A DNA stretch of 16,827 nucleotides from Dissophora ornata. Its lineage: Eukaryota; Mortierellomycota; Mortierellomycetes; Mortierellales; Mortierellaceae. The notes beneath the pieces were generated by a model. The model made no database searches. It was given only the letters and a program-made list of their open reading frames with translations, and was not told where the DNA came from. The stretch is taken from contig MU617192.1 of assembly GCA_025201705.1 (NCBI GenBank), positions 2,805 through 19,631 of the forward strand. The letters are read 5' to 3'. A program made the position numbers and the translations under genes. Shown in pieces: positions 6,788-15,179 of this stretch. Every line of letters begins with the position of its first letter. The first letter of the stretch is position 1.

Positions 6788-9312
6788 ATGAAAGAGACTA
6801 AGCTCCAAGGACATCCTCAGGAGTTCCGCCTGGTCCACAAGGATAACGTGTTGACGGGATCCACTCCAGTAACGAACACAGTCAGCATTCAGCCCAGTCT
6901 TGACAGAAGCACTGGAGAGTATATTATTCTCTGGGACGACGTCTTAAAGGCATTCAAGAACGCCTTGTACATACGAAACGGAAGCACGCCAGTACCCTTC
7001 CATGTTGACGAGAACATGCAAATGTAAATTACCCGTTGCACTATGAAATGTTGTTGTTGCACCGCATCTGTAGGAATCAACACAGTGAATGTGACAACGT
7101 ACTGACTGGCACTCTATGCCAATAACTAAAATATAGTCTTAAACCCCTTCGCATTCACACGTTCCCAGATGTTGTCCTGGATGTCGTAGTTGAGACACCT
7201 GGGGTCGGCTTTGTCTCTGAATCTACAGCAGTTGAAAATTCAGCAGATCTCCCCTCTAAATTGTCCGTGACTCCGGATAGCTCGCAATGTTCACCGACCC
7301 AAGAATCCAACGGGAGTAGTACGTCCACAAACACCGGAAAGGAGAATTTGAAAGTTCACAGCCAGGGAGATCCTGATTCCCAGCAGAGCCAAGGTGGCAT
7401 ATACTGCAACGGCGAGGATGTTCCACAGGACTATTCCAAGGCCGTGGAATGGATTCTAAACACCGATAACCACAAACGTCCCGATCGCCAGCACATCCTA
7501 GGCGGCATGTACTATAACGGTGTTGGAGTTCCACAGGACCTTTCCAAGGCGATGGAATGGCATCTCAAGGCCGCCAACCAAGGGCATGCAGGTTCCCAGT
7601 ACACACTAGGTGGCATGTATTACAGCGGCAAGGATGTTCCACAGGACTACTCCAAAGCGATAGAGTGGTACCTAATGGCCGCCAACCAGGGTCACGCAAA
7701 CTCACAATGCGGCCTTGGTTTCATGTACTACAAAGGCGAGGGTGTACCGCAGGACTATCTCAAGGCCATGGAGTGGTTTCTGAAAGCTGCCAACCAGGAG
7801 CATCATGAATCCCAGCACAACGTCGGTTCGATGTACTACAACGGCGAAGGTATTCAGCAGGACTATTCCAAGGCTGTGAAGTGGTTTCTAAAGGCTGCCG
7901 GCCAGGAATATGCCTGTTCCCAGTTCGTCCTTGGTACGATGTATAACACTGGTAAGGGTGTTCTGCAGGACCATTCAAATGCTATGGACTGGTACCTGAA
8001 GGCCGCCAATCAGGGAGACGCACGTTCCCAATACGATCTTGGTGTCATGTATATCAACGGTGAAGGTGTCCCAGAGGACTATTCCAAGGCCATGGAGTGG
8101 CTTCTAAAAGCCGCCAACCAGGGAGATCCCGGTCACCAGCACATTGTAGGTGCCATGTACCACAATGGTGAGGGTGTTCTACAGGACTATTCCAGGGCGA
8201 TGGATTGGTATCTAAAGGCCGCAAACCAGGGACATGATAATTCCCAGTACAAGCTAGGTGTCATGTATAACAACGGCGAGGGTGTTCCAGAGGACTACTC
8301 CATGGCAATGGAGTGGTATTTGAGGGCAGCCAACCAGGGACACTCCAACTCCCTATACAACCTAGGTATGATGTATGGGGTAGGTCAGGGTGTTCCTCAG
8401 GACTATTCCAAGGCCATGGAGTGGTATCTTAAGGCTGCCAACCAGGGACACGAAAATTCTCAGTACAAACTAGGTGTCATGTACTACACCGGCGAGGGCG
8501 TTCCACAGGACTATTCCAAGGCCATGGAGTGGCACCAGTTGGCCGCCAACCAGGCATACGAAGGTTCCCAGCACATCCTAGGTGCCATGTACTACAACGG
8601 CGAGGGTGTTCCACAGGACTATTCCAAGGCAATGGAGTGGTTTTTAAAGGCCGCCAATCAAGGGCACGCTGCTTCCCAGTACAACCTTGGTATCATGTAT
8701 ATCAACGGCAAGGGTGTTCCACAGGACTATCCCAAGGCCATGGAGTGGTTTCTTAAAGCCGGCAACCAGGAATATCCCGATCACCAGCACATCCTCGGCG
8801 CCATGTACTATAATGGCGAGGGTATTCCTCAGGACTATTCCAAGGCAATGGAGTGGCATCTAAAGGCCGCCAATCAAGGACACGCCGATTCCCAGCACAA
8901 ACTAGGTGCCATGTACTACAGCGGCGAGGGTGTTCTACAGGACTATTCCATGGCCATTGAGTGGTATCTGAAGGCTGCCAACCACGGTCACCCAATTTCC
9001 CAATGCAGCCTAGGTGTCATGTACTACAACGGCGATGGTGTTCCACAGGACTATTCCAAGGCCATGGAGTGGTTTCTGAAGGCTGCCAACCAGGGGCACA
9101 CCAATTCCCAAAACCTCATAGGTGATATGTATAAGAGAGGCCAGGGCGTTCCTCAGGACCATTCCAAGGCCATGGAATGGTATCTCAAAGCCGCCGACCA
9201 GGGTCACGAAGATTCTCAGTACAAGCTGGGGGTCATGTATAACAAGAGCGAGGGTATTTCACTGTTCTTGTCGCGCAGTACGAGGGGCAGTGGAAATTGT
9301 AATATTTTGTAA
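6788..9312 (+). CDS. Sel1-repeat protein, copy 2 (two exons, 803 aa)
   Basis: Exons 6788-7023 and 7137-9312 flank a 113-nt GT-AG intron (GTAAAT...AACTAAAATATAG, with a good branch-like AACTAAA). Without splicing the frame stops at 7025. The start ATG has A at -3 (AAAACATGA). Residues 1 to about 105 form an N-terminal module: ILWDDVLKAFKNALYIRNG, then PFHVDENMQ across the intron, then FPDVVLDVVVE. A Ser/Thr-rich linker follows, then 17 perfect-length 36-residue Sel1 repeats (7393-9228) and the beginning of an eighteenth. Sel1 repeats are helical scaffolds for protein-protein contact in signalling and wall-synthesis regulation; what this protein binds is unknown. There is no signal peptide or transmembrane segment, suggesting a cytosolic or nuclear location. 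The C-terminus is abnormal: after NKSEGIS the frame enters unrelated sequence and stops, and lacks the capping repeat that copy 1 has. This gene is therefore open but possibly truncated. The Sel1 call is secure; the function is not. Confidence 0.85.
7393..9228 (+). repeat. Array of 17 Sel1 units, 108 bp each
   Basis: 17 x 108 bp with no indels. Variation is concentrated at the residue after MEW (Y, H, F or L), the two residues before SQ, the residue after SQ, and the residues around MYxNG, while QDYSKAMEW and KAANQG are nearly fixed. Between units there is high DNA similarity (for example CAGGACTATTCCAAGGCCAT in many), which would favour unequal exchange and slippage by whole units. An eighteenth unit begins at 9229 and is cut off at about 9255. 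Confidence 0.85.
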
Positions 9313-9490
9313 CTCATTGCCTCTTACCAACGCACCCTCTCGCCGCAGAAGCTAGACTAGCATGTATCGTTCCCCTATAAGATCTGTACTTAGTAACTTG
9401 AATATACACCCACGATTTCCTTGGTGCCCTGCTCTCAATTCTCTATACTCCATACACACCTCACTCTTCTAGGAAGTGGTCTTCTGTTGG

Positions 9491-10073
9491 ACACAGGACT
9501 ATTTCAAGGCCACGGAGTAATTCCCGAAGGCTGCCAGCCAGGGACACGTTAGTTCCCACTGCAAAATAAGTCTCATATATGTCGATGGTGAGGGCGTTCC
9601 GCAGGACTATTGTAAAGCCATGGGCTGGTTTCTAAACTCACCAACTAGGAAGATCCTGATTCACAGACGTCGTAGGTGCCATGCATCACAACGGCAAGGG
9701 CGTACCATAGGACTATTCCAAGCCCATGTAGTGGCATCTGAGGGCCGCCAATCAGGGATACGCAAGCTCAGAGTACAAACTAGGCGCCGTGTATGTCAAT
9801 GGTCAGGGTGTTCCGCAAGTCCATTCCAAGGCCATGGAGTGGTTTTTAAAGACCACTAATCAAGGTCTTGCAGGATCCCTGCACCACCTCGGCGCCATGT
9901 ATCACAGAGGGGAAGGTGTTCCGCAGGAGTATTCCAAGGCGGCAGAGTGGTATATGAAGGCCTCCAACCAAGGATGTCATGACTGCCAGTATGAGCTCGG
10001 TATCATGTACAGCATAAAACTTGATTTTTTCTATGCTGGCCTTGACAGCGGCCAGAAAGGGTCTAGGGAGTAA
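9491..10073 (+). pseudogene. Decayed Sel1 repeats, remnant of the original end of copy 2
   Basis: Sel1 units resume about 230 bases after copy 2 left the frame: TQDYFKATE then TAA at 9518-9520, then KAASQGH, GEGVPQDYCKAMGWF, then a shifted frame with NxEDPDS and VGAMHHNGKG, then TAG at 9709-9711 (where CAG is expected in PQDY), TAG at 9730-9732 (where GAG is expected), and finally an uninterrupted run 9789-10073 (GQGVPQVHSKAMEWF, YHRGEGVPQEYSKAAEWY). At least one frameshift lies near 9640-9690. The run ends with a non-Sel1 tail and TAA at 10071. About five units are recognisable. The open 9789-10073 part lacks a plausible ATG start and is unlikely to be expressed as such. Confidence 0.7.
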
Positions 10074-10298
10074 GTCCGATACAAAGCAGGCGAAGAGCCA
10101 GACCGCTGGAGCAGTTATTTATTCCTGTGAAGTTTACTCTCAAGGTCACACATGCAGGCTGCTATGCTGGGACGTTAGAAACATGCCAGAATGAGTTGGC
10201 ACTTTGACTCGAAAAAAAAGGTGTGACACAACGCGAATAAATTCTTGTTGTTGTGTAGTTTGTTTTGGCACCCTGCACATTCACTTACAGCGTTGTCC
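10074..10298 (+). promoter_or_regulatory. Probable promoter and leader of the WDR92 gene
   Basis: This 225-base spacer lies between the Sel1 remnant and the WDR92 start. It contains an A/T-rich element GCGAATAAATTC (10230-10241), a GTTGTTGTG run, and TTCACTTACAG (10280-10290), which would serve as a 3' splice site of a leader intron, eight bases before the start. None of these is proven, and no clear TATA box is seen. Confidence 0.3.
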
Positions 10299-11559
10299 AT
10301 GGCAATGTCCACAACCACTGCCACTGGCAAGGTCTCGCAAATCACCGCCAAGAGGATCCATTTCACCGCGTTCCAGGCGCTTTGGATCCCCGGCACAACC
10401 AGGATATGTTCACTCGGCTCCAATGACGGTGGTTTCGGTGTCATTCAGGTCCATGCTCTTTCTTCTGCATCAGCTGCGCCCTTGTCTGCAAAGTCCACGT
10501 CACCCAGCAGCAGCACCACCACCACAACAACTTCTTCCTCTGATACTGCTACGACCCCACTTCGATCGCCCAAACTGACCATCCAGTCCGAGACTGAGAA
10601 AAAGATACAGTTCAAATCCGGCACCTTCCGCGCCAGCGCACGTTCCTCGTCTTTGCCACATCTCCTCACGGGTGATTTCGAAGGTCGCGTCGGTCTCTGG
10701 GACCTTTCCAGGACTGAGGTTCCCCTAAGTATGTTCAAGGCGCATGAGGATGTTGTCAATTGCATTGACGGCGCAGGATCCGTCACAGGAAGACCAGAGT
10801 TTGTCACGGGCGGCCATGATGGAATTGTCAAGCTCTGGGATATGCGACAGAATCACAAGGAGGATGTCGGAGGGGCGCCCTCACCCATCTCCAACATGTC
10901 ACCCAAGAGGGGACATGGTGGAAATGATGTCTGGTGCATAGCCATGGGGGGATCTGGATCTGGATCTGGGTCGGATGATCTTATGGTGGCAATAGGATAT
11001 GATAATGGCGACGTGCGTGTCATGGATATTCGATTGCGCCAGGCAGTTTTCGAGACCAATGTCAAGCATGGTGTCTGTGCGGTAGAGTTTGATAGGAGAG
11101 AGGGTAAGGCCGGATCGCTGGTTGCGACAACTGTGGAGGGCACTTTGCACTCTTTCGATCTGGTCAACGGACAGTTTGCTACTTCAAATTCAACAACGGA
11201 GGAGGTCATTGCAGTGCAGTCAGGAGATGATAGTACGCTCTGGCAAGCGCGCCATATCCCTCAGAGGCCGGATATCTTTGCTGTCACAGATGGAGGCGGC
11301 AACATCCACATGTAGGTGTCGTGTCCTGAGTCTCTCAAATTACTCTGCGGTCAAGGATTAACCACGTCTGACTCTTGAATTGTTCATGGAAACCGCTAGG
11401 TACAAGCATGGGGATGAAAAAACTCTAACCACATCACTAGGTTCGCACAGGATCGCATCTCAGGGCATGCTTTCTTTGGAGTTTAATGAGGATCTGGAGG
11501 GCCTTTATGTAGGGTGTGATCTGGACAACACCCTGCGGGTCGGGATGATCCACCTGTGA
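10299..11559 (+). CDS. WDR92: WD40 protein of the WDR92/Monad (DNAAF10) family
   Basis: Exons 10299-11311 and 11400-11559 are joined by an 88-nt intron (GTAGGT...CGCTAG); the product is 390 aa against about 357 in the human protein. The start at 10299 (GTCCATGG) is preferred over the in-frame ATG at 10245 because its context is strong and family similarity begins just after it; ATG 10305 is an alternative. Family-typical segments in order: FTAFQALWIPG, GVIQVHAL, FKSGTF, GDFEGRVGLWDL, INAIDG-like VNCIDGAG, FVTGGHDGIVKLWDMRQ, DVWCIAMG, AIGYDNGDVRVMDIR, ETNVKHGVCAVEFDRRE, TLWQARHIPQRPDIF, and after the intron YVGCDLDNTLRV. This covers a seven-bladed propeller. In animals and algae WDR92 works with the R2TP chaperone complex in assembling axonemal dyneins. 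Lineage-specific additions are a Ser/Thr-rich insert at residues about 54-92 and a GSGSGS loop at about 219-226. Identification is by family motifs known to me, not by search. Confidence 0.88.
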
Positions 11560-11639
11560 ACTCAAACAGAGACCATGCACGCAGTAGGACTTTGAAGAAT
11601 ATAAGATGCTCTATACTCTATATCCGTTTATTGTGATGT
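11560..11639. terminator. Short convergent 3' region with poly(A) signal for the GTPase gene
   Basis: Only 80 bases separate the WDR92 stop (TGA 11557-11559) from the stop of the convergent CobW-type gene (TAG, minus, 11642-11640). On the minus strand AATAAA lies at 11632-11627, eight bases past that stop. The plus strand has only a weak GAATATAA (11597-11604). The two transcripts very likely overlap at their 3' ends. Confidence 0.55.
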
Positions 11640-13291
11640 CTATTGCTTTGATGCCATTTGCTCCGCAACGAACTCACTGTAGGTCCCTGGCAATGACTTG
11701 TCCCACTCAACCACATCGCTACTCGCCTTAAATTCACACAACGCCTGTCCACTCGCGTATTCCGCCCCGCACCCGTAGATCAGTTTGTGTTTGATGCCCC
11801 ATAGCTCACCCATGATGATAAAGTGCATCTGCAGAACCTGATCGTTAGCCTTGTGGTGGGATGCATGAGGGTGGTTGTGGTGGTGGTGATCGTCGTGGCA
11901 ATGGTCATGATCGTGTGCTGGGCTGTCCGTCCTCTCGTCCTCAGGTCCCATATCCTGCTTCTCGGGAACAGGGGTAATCGTCCACTTGCCAAATGCGTGG
12001 TTGACTACGCAGATAGCGCTTGTGGTCTCCTCCGAACCTGTCTCGAGGATCCCAGAGAGTCTCACAAAGCCTTTCAGCCGGTAGACATCATCCTTATCCA
12101 GTGTACCTAAAAACTTTTCGAATTTTTGCAAATCAAGATTTCCGGTTAAGCTGTTCCTGTTGCCAAAGCACTTGATCTCCATGGTGTCGAGCTCGTTCTT
12201 GTGATGGTTTTTGTTTCCGTGTTGATCCAATTCATCCTGAAATGTTTTGTTGTTGGGTGCCATAGCTCCCTGGAGTTCAAATAGCTTGGTATCGAGTCCA
12301 AAGATCAGCTCTGGCGACACAGGTTGATCCACATTAACAAAGACTTTGGGCGCATCCGTATTGAGATCGTTGACGCGGTCAATGACTCTATCCAGGTCTC
12401 TTTCGCTGACCTATCAAATCCAAGTTACGGAGTTATTAGCTTTGCTGTGTTTAGCTAGTCTTCAAAGGTCGACGCAAAGCGTGAGGACATACACCCTCAT
12501 GTTTGGTTAGGAGAACCAGATCCGTGTACTTGGCTTGAAGTTGCGCCGTGTAGCTGTTATCTGAATATCCATTAAAGTTCTTGCAGTCAACGACATTCAG
12601 GATCGAGTCCAGCACAAACCCCTCGTCCGCCAACTCTCTGACTTGCCATGCAATCGGGCCTAGCACATACGCGATCAGGATATGTATGAGATCCGCAGTT
12701 TAGAGGCAAGGTTCATGCACGAGTATAAGATGTCTGGTGATACAATAACGTCGAATAAGGGTTCTTTACCTGGGAACGCTGATCCACTAGTTTCGATAAT
12801 GATGCGATCGGGATTGTATTTTTCTTTCAATTCCAAGAGACCCTCCTTCATTTGACCGACAAGAACGCAGCACAGACATCCGTTAGTCATCTCCTGCACG
12901 TCGATATTCTTCAGCTTCGCAATCTGTGAGTCGACTATGTTTGTGGGAATGCGAACAGCACCAAGGTCAACAAAACAAAATACAGGTGTTCATGTACATT
13001 TTGCGCAATTGAGAGTGAGAAAAAAGATACCTTTGACATCGCCAAACTCGTTCTTAAGGAGGCAGAACTTGTAACCCTTGGGCATTGACTCCAGCAGGGA
13101 AAGGATGATGGTCTATGCACAGTATGATAGTGCGGCAACGTCAGCGACTTTGTGTGCGGGCCCAAGCGTAGGAGTGCAGTAGCGATAAGGGAACGTACAG
13201 TCTTTCCAACACCAACAAATCCTGTAAAGACCGTGACGGGCGTCTCTCCGCCCTTGCTGAGCGTGTTTGGTGTTCGTCCTGGCAAGTCCAT
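11640..13291 (-). CDS. CobW/P47K-family GTPase, putative metallochaperone (five exons, 425 aa)
   Basis: Minus-strand exons: 13291-13199, 13112-13031, 12934-12770, 12659-12493 and 12410-11640; all four introns (86, 96, 110 and 82 nt) are GT-AG and every join keeps frame. The start (CCAACCATGG) has an excellent context. Motifs in order: P-loop GFVGVGKTT at residues 24-32 (split by intron 1), LLKNEFGDVK, the metal-binding CxCC in NGCLCC (Cys78, 80, 81), IIIETSGSAFP, the SILNVVDCKNF switch-type strand, TKHE in place of the usual base-specificity NK.D/TK.D, and a CobW C-terminal domain ending in FKASSDVVEWD. A histidine-rich loop (HDHDHCHDDHHHHNHPHASHH-type composition, residues about 340-360; 15 or more His) sits in the C-terminal domain. 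The family uses GTP binding to deliver metals such as zinc or cobalt to client enzymes; the His loop supports a divalent-metal role. This resembles the fungal YjiA/P47K-like branch more than the ZNG1/CBWD branch. Metal and client are not deducible. Confidence 0.88.
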
Positions 13292-13742
13292 GGTTGGATG
13301 GGAATGTTGATGTGCGTGTTTGGATAAAGAGCCAGAACGACCTGATCCTTTCTTGAGACTGCATCGCCCAGCACAACGAGCGATAGACAGCGAGATAGCG
13401 AGATAGTGGCTTTGCGCACCAATTTGAATCACCCACCAATGCGCCCCACTGTGATTTTTTTTCCTCCACAAGGCAATGTCTCGTTGTGTTTGCTCTTCGT
13501 TGCCACCAAAACAAACCGTCGCTTTCGGGTTTCTCGCTCGATCCCCTGCCATCGCCCTTCGTTGTCCATCCCCATCCCTCTCTGCCAGCCCATTGCTCTT
13601 AAAGCTCTTTTGTTCGCATCTTCCTGCACTGCAACAACCCTCGCTGCTACTCTCCTCCCGCTGGACTCGACAAACGCGTCCTTGGCAGCGTCTCCAACTC
13701 CAACTCAACCTCTGCTGGACTACTCCGCCGACTCTACGAACC
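13292..13742. promoter_or_regulatory. Divergent promoter region between GTPase and AP endonuclease genes
   Basis: 451 bases separate the two divergent start codons. The AP endonuclease side is strongly pyrimidine-rich on the plus strand (13500-13700, many CCT, CTC and TTC runs), as in many fungal leaders. No TATA box or known operator is recognisable. Both strands happen to be open through much of the interval (plus from 13476 in frame with the endonuclease; minus from 13900 in frame with the GTPase), so an open frame by itself is weak evidence of coding here. Confidence 0.5.
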
Positions 13743-15080
13743 ATGGCTCCCAAACGCACCATTGCCTCTCGCTCCACCTCGGATGCTGTTGCCAAGGTTG
13801 ATACCGTGAAAGGGTCTGTCGAGGGAATCTCTTCTACCTCCTCGACTGTAGCCCAGACGACCGAGGCCTCTTCCAATAAGAGGAGCAAGGTCAGGCACAA
13901 CTACAGCGAAGACCAAGATGATAATGACGAAGAGGAGGAGGAGGAGGAGGAGGAGAAGGAAGATGATGGTAATTATTCTGGTTCGTCAGGAAACAAGAAG
14001 CAGAAGGCTGCTCCTAGCAAGAAAATCGAAGTGAAAACAACGGTCAAGACGACAGCGTCACCCAAGAAGGGATCTACGACCAAGACGCCCATTCGTGCTG
14101 GTGCTCATACCAATACGACGATGCCCAGCTCATTGACGCTCCCCAAGACCCCTGAGGGATGTGTCAAAATCACTTCTTGGAACGTCAGTGGACTGAACGC
14201 GTCTCTGAAGAAGGTAGGGACGATAAAGCGCGAAAATGGCATAATGTTCCCAACGCAAGAGAGATACAGTACTAAACCTCATATTCTCTCTCCTTTCTCA
14301 CAATAACACGAAACAAAACTATCCAAAAAAAAGGGCTTCAAGACGTATATCAATGCCGAGGATGCCGACGTGATCTGTCTTCAGGAGCATAAAATGAACC
14401 AGCCCCCCATGAATCTCGTTGACTCCAAGGTCTACCCTTTCAGCTGGTGGGGGTTTGAAAAGGACAAGAAGGGTTACGCCGGTGTCGCCATGTTCAGCAA
14501 GACAACTCCGATCAACGTAACCGCAGGCCTGCCCACTCATCCAGATCCCAGCTGTACCAAGGGTCGCATCGTCACGCTCGAGTACCCAACGTGCTTCGTA
14601 CTCGGATGCTATGTACCCAACGCAGGCCAGGAGCTGGTCCGATTGAAGGAGAGAATGATCTGGGATGTGGCCATGAGGGAATGGCTGTTACAGCTCAAGG
14701 CTAAGGGCAAGCATATCATCTGGACGGGTGATCTCAATGTCTGCCATAAGCCGATTGATCTTCGAAACCCAGCCACAAACACCAAATCTGCGGGATTCAC
14801 CAAGGAAGAGAGAGATGGGTTCTCGGCAATATTGGATGAGGTGGGTCTTGTTGACACATTCCGAGAGTTTCAGGGCGAGGGCGAGGATGCGGGTGGACAG
14901 TATTCTTACTTTTCGTACAGGTTCCAGTGTCGTGTTAAGGGCATCGGTTGGCGACTGGATTACTTTGTGACGGACAAGGAGTTGCTCAAGGAAAGAGTTG
15001 TTGAGAGTGTGATCCGGGAGGAGTGCTATGGAGCGAGTGATCACGTCCCTGTTGTATTGATTGTCAAAGGTGCTCTATAG
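13743..15080 (+). CDS. APE1: AP endonuclease, exonuclease III/APE1 type (405 aa)
   Basis: Exons 13743-14213 and 14334-15080 flank a 120-nt intron (GTAGGG...AAAAAAAAG). The start has a strong context (GAACCATGGCT). The first 130 residues are a disordered, family-atypical extension with a probable nuclear signal (KRSKVR, 46-51), an acidic tract (55-75, nine consecutive Glu) and Lys/Thr-rich sequence. The catalytic domain carries the full residue set: N147 (ITSWNVSGL), E175 (CLQEH), Y250 (CYVPNAG), D290 and N292 (TGDLNVCHKPIDLRNP), D366 (GWRLDYF), D393 and H394 (ASDHVP). These correspond to Asn68, Glu96, Tyr171, Asp210, Asn212, Asp283, Asp308 and His309 of human APEX1. The enzyme cleaves the backbone 5' to abasic sites in base-excision repair, needing Mg2+. 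There is no C-terminal GRF zinc finger, which argues against APE2. An in-frame upstream extension from 13476 is discussed as a finding. Confidence 0.93.
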
Positions 15081-15179
15081 ATTAGAGGATTTGTTCATCA
15101 CCATTTGTCGCTGCTTATTTCTGCTTTTGTATAAACTCTCCGTGCGGATGAAATTGTGCAACGATAAAAAAGCGCTTTA
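15081..15179. terminator. Short convergent 3' region between AP endonuclease and AN1 genes
   Basis: Only 99 bases separate the endonuclease TAG (15078-15080) from the AN1 gene TAA (15182-15180 on the minus strand). On the minus strand TAATAAAGC overlaps the stop, so the AATAAA signal begins inside the stop codon. On the plus strand CGATAAAAAAG (15161-15171) is a possible weak signal. Overlapping 3' ends of the two mRNAs are likely. Confidence 0.5.

Noticed and set aside
2806..9228. CRISPR-like array because of regular repeats
   Set aside because: Period is 108 bases, in-frame and coding, with no repeat-spacer alternation; it is a protein repeat.
9250..9471. Intron joining the end of copy 2 to the downstream Sel1 remnant (GTATTT ... 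CTTCTAG)
   Set aside because: Splicing there would not restore the Sel1 frame, and the remnant has its own stops within 50 bases.
11312..11444. Alternative 3' splice site in the WDR92 intron at the CACTAG near 11441
   Set aside because: It yields a short unrelated tail and an early stop, while the acceptor at 11399 gives the family-like ending YVGCDLDNTLRV.
11823..12110. Plus-strand frame with a valine-rich hydrophobic stretch (MRVVVVVVIVV-like), resembling a membrane segment
   Set aside because: It is the complement of the histidine-rich loop of the CobW-type GTPase (CAC/CAT read backwards gives GTG/ATG).
12935..13900. Long minus-strand frame as a 321-residue gene
   Set aside because: Only its internal part (13199-13291) is exon 1 of the GTPase; the rest is promoter, intron and antisense of the AP endonuclease start.
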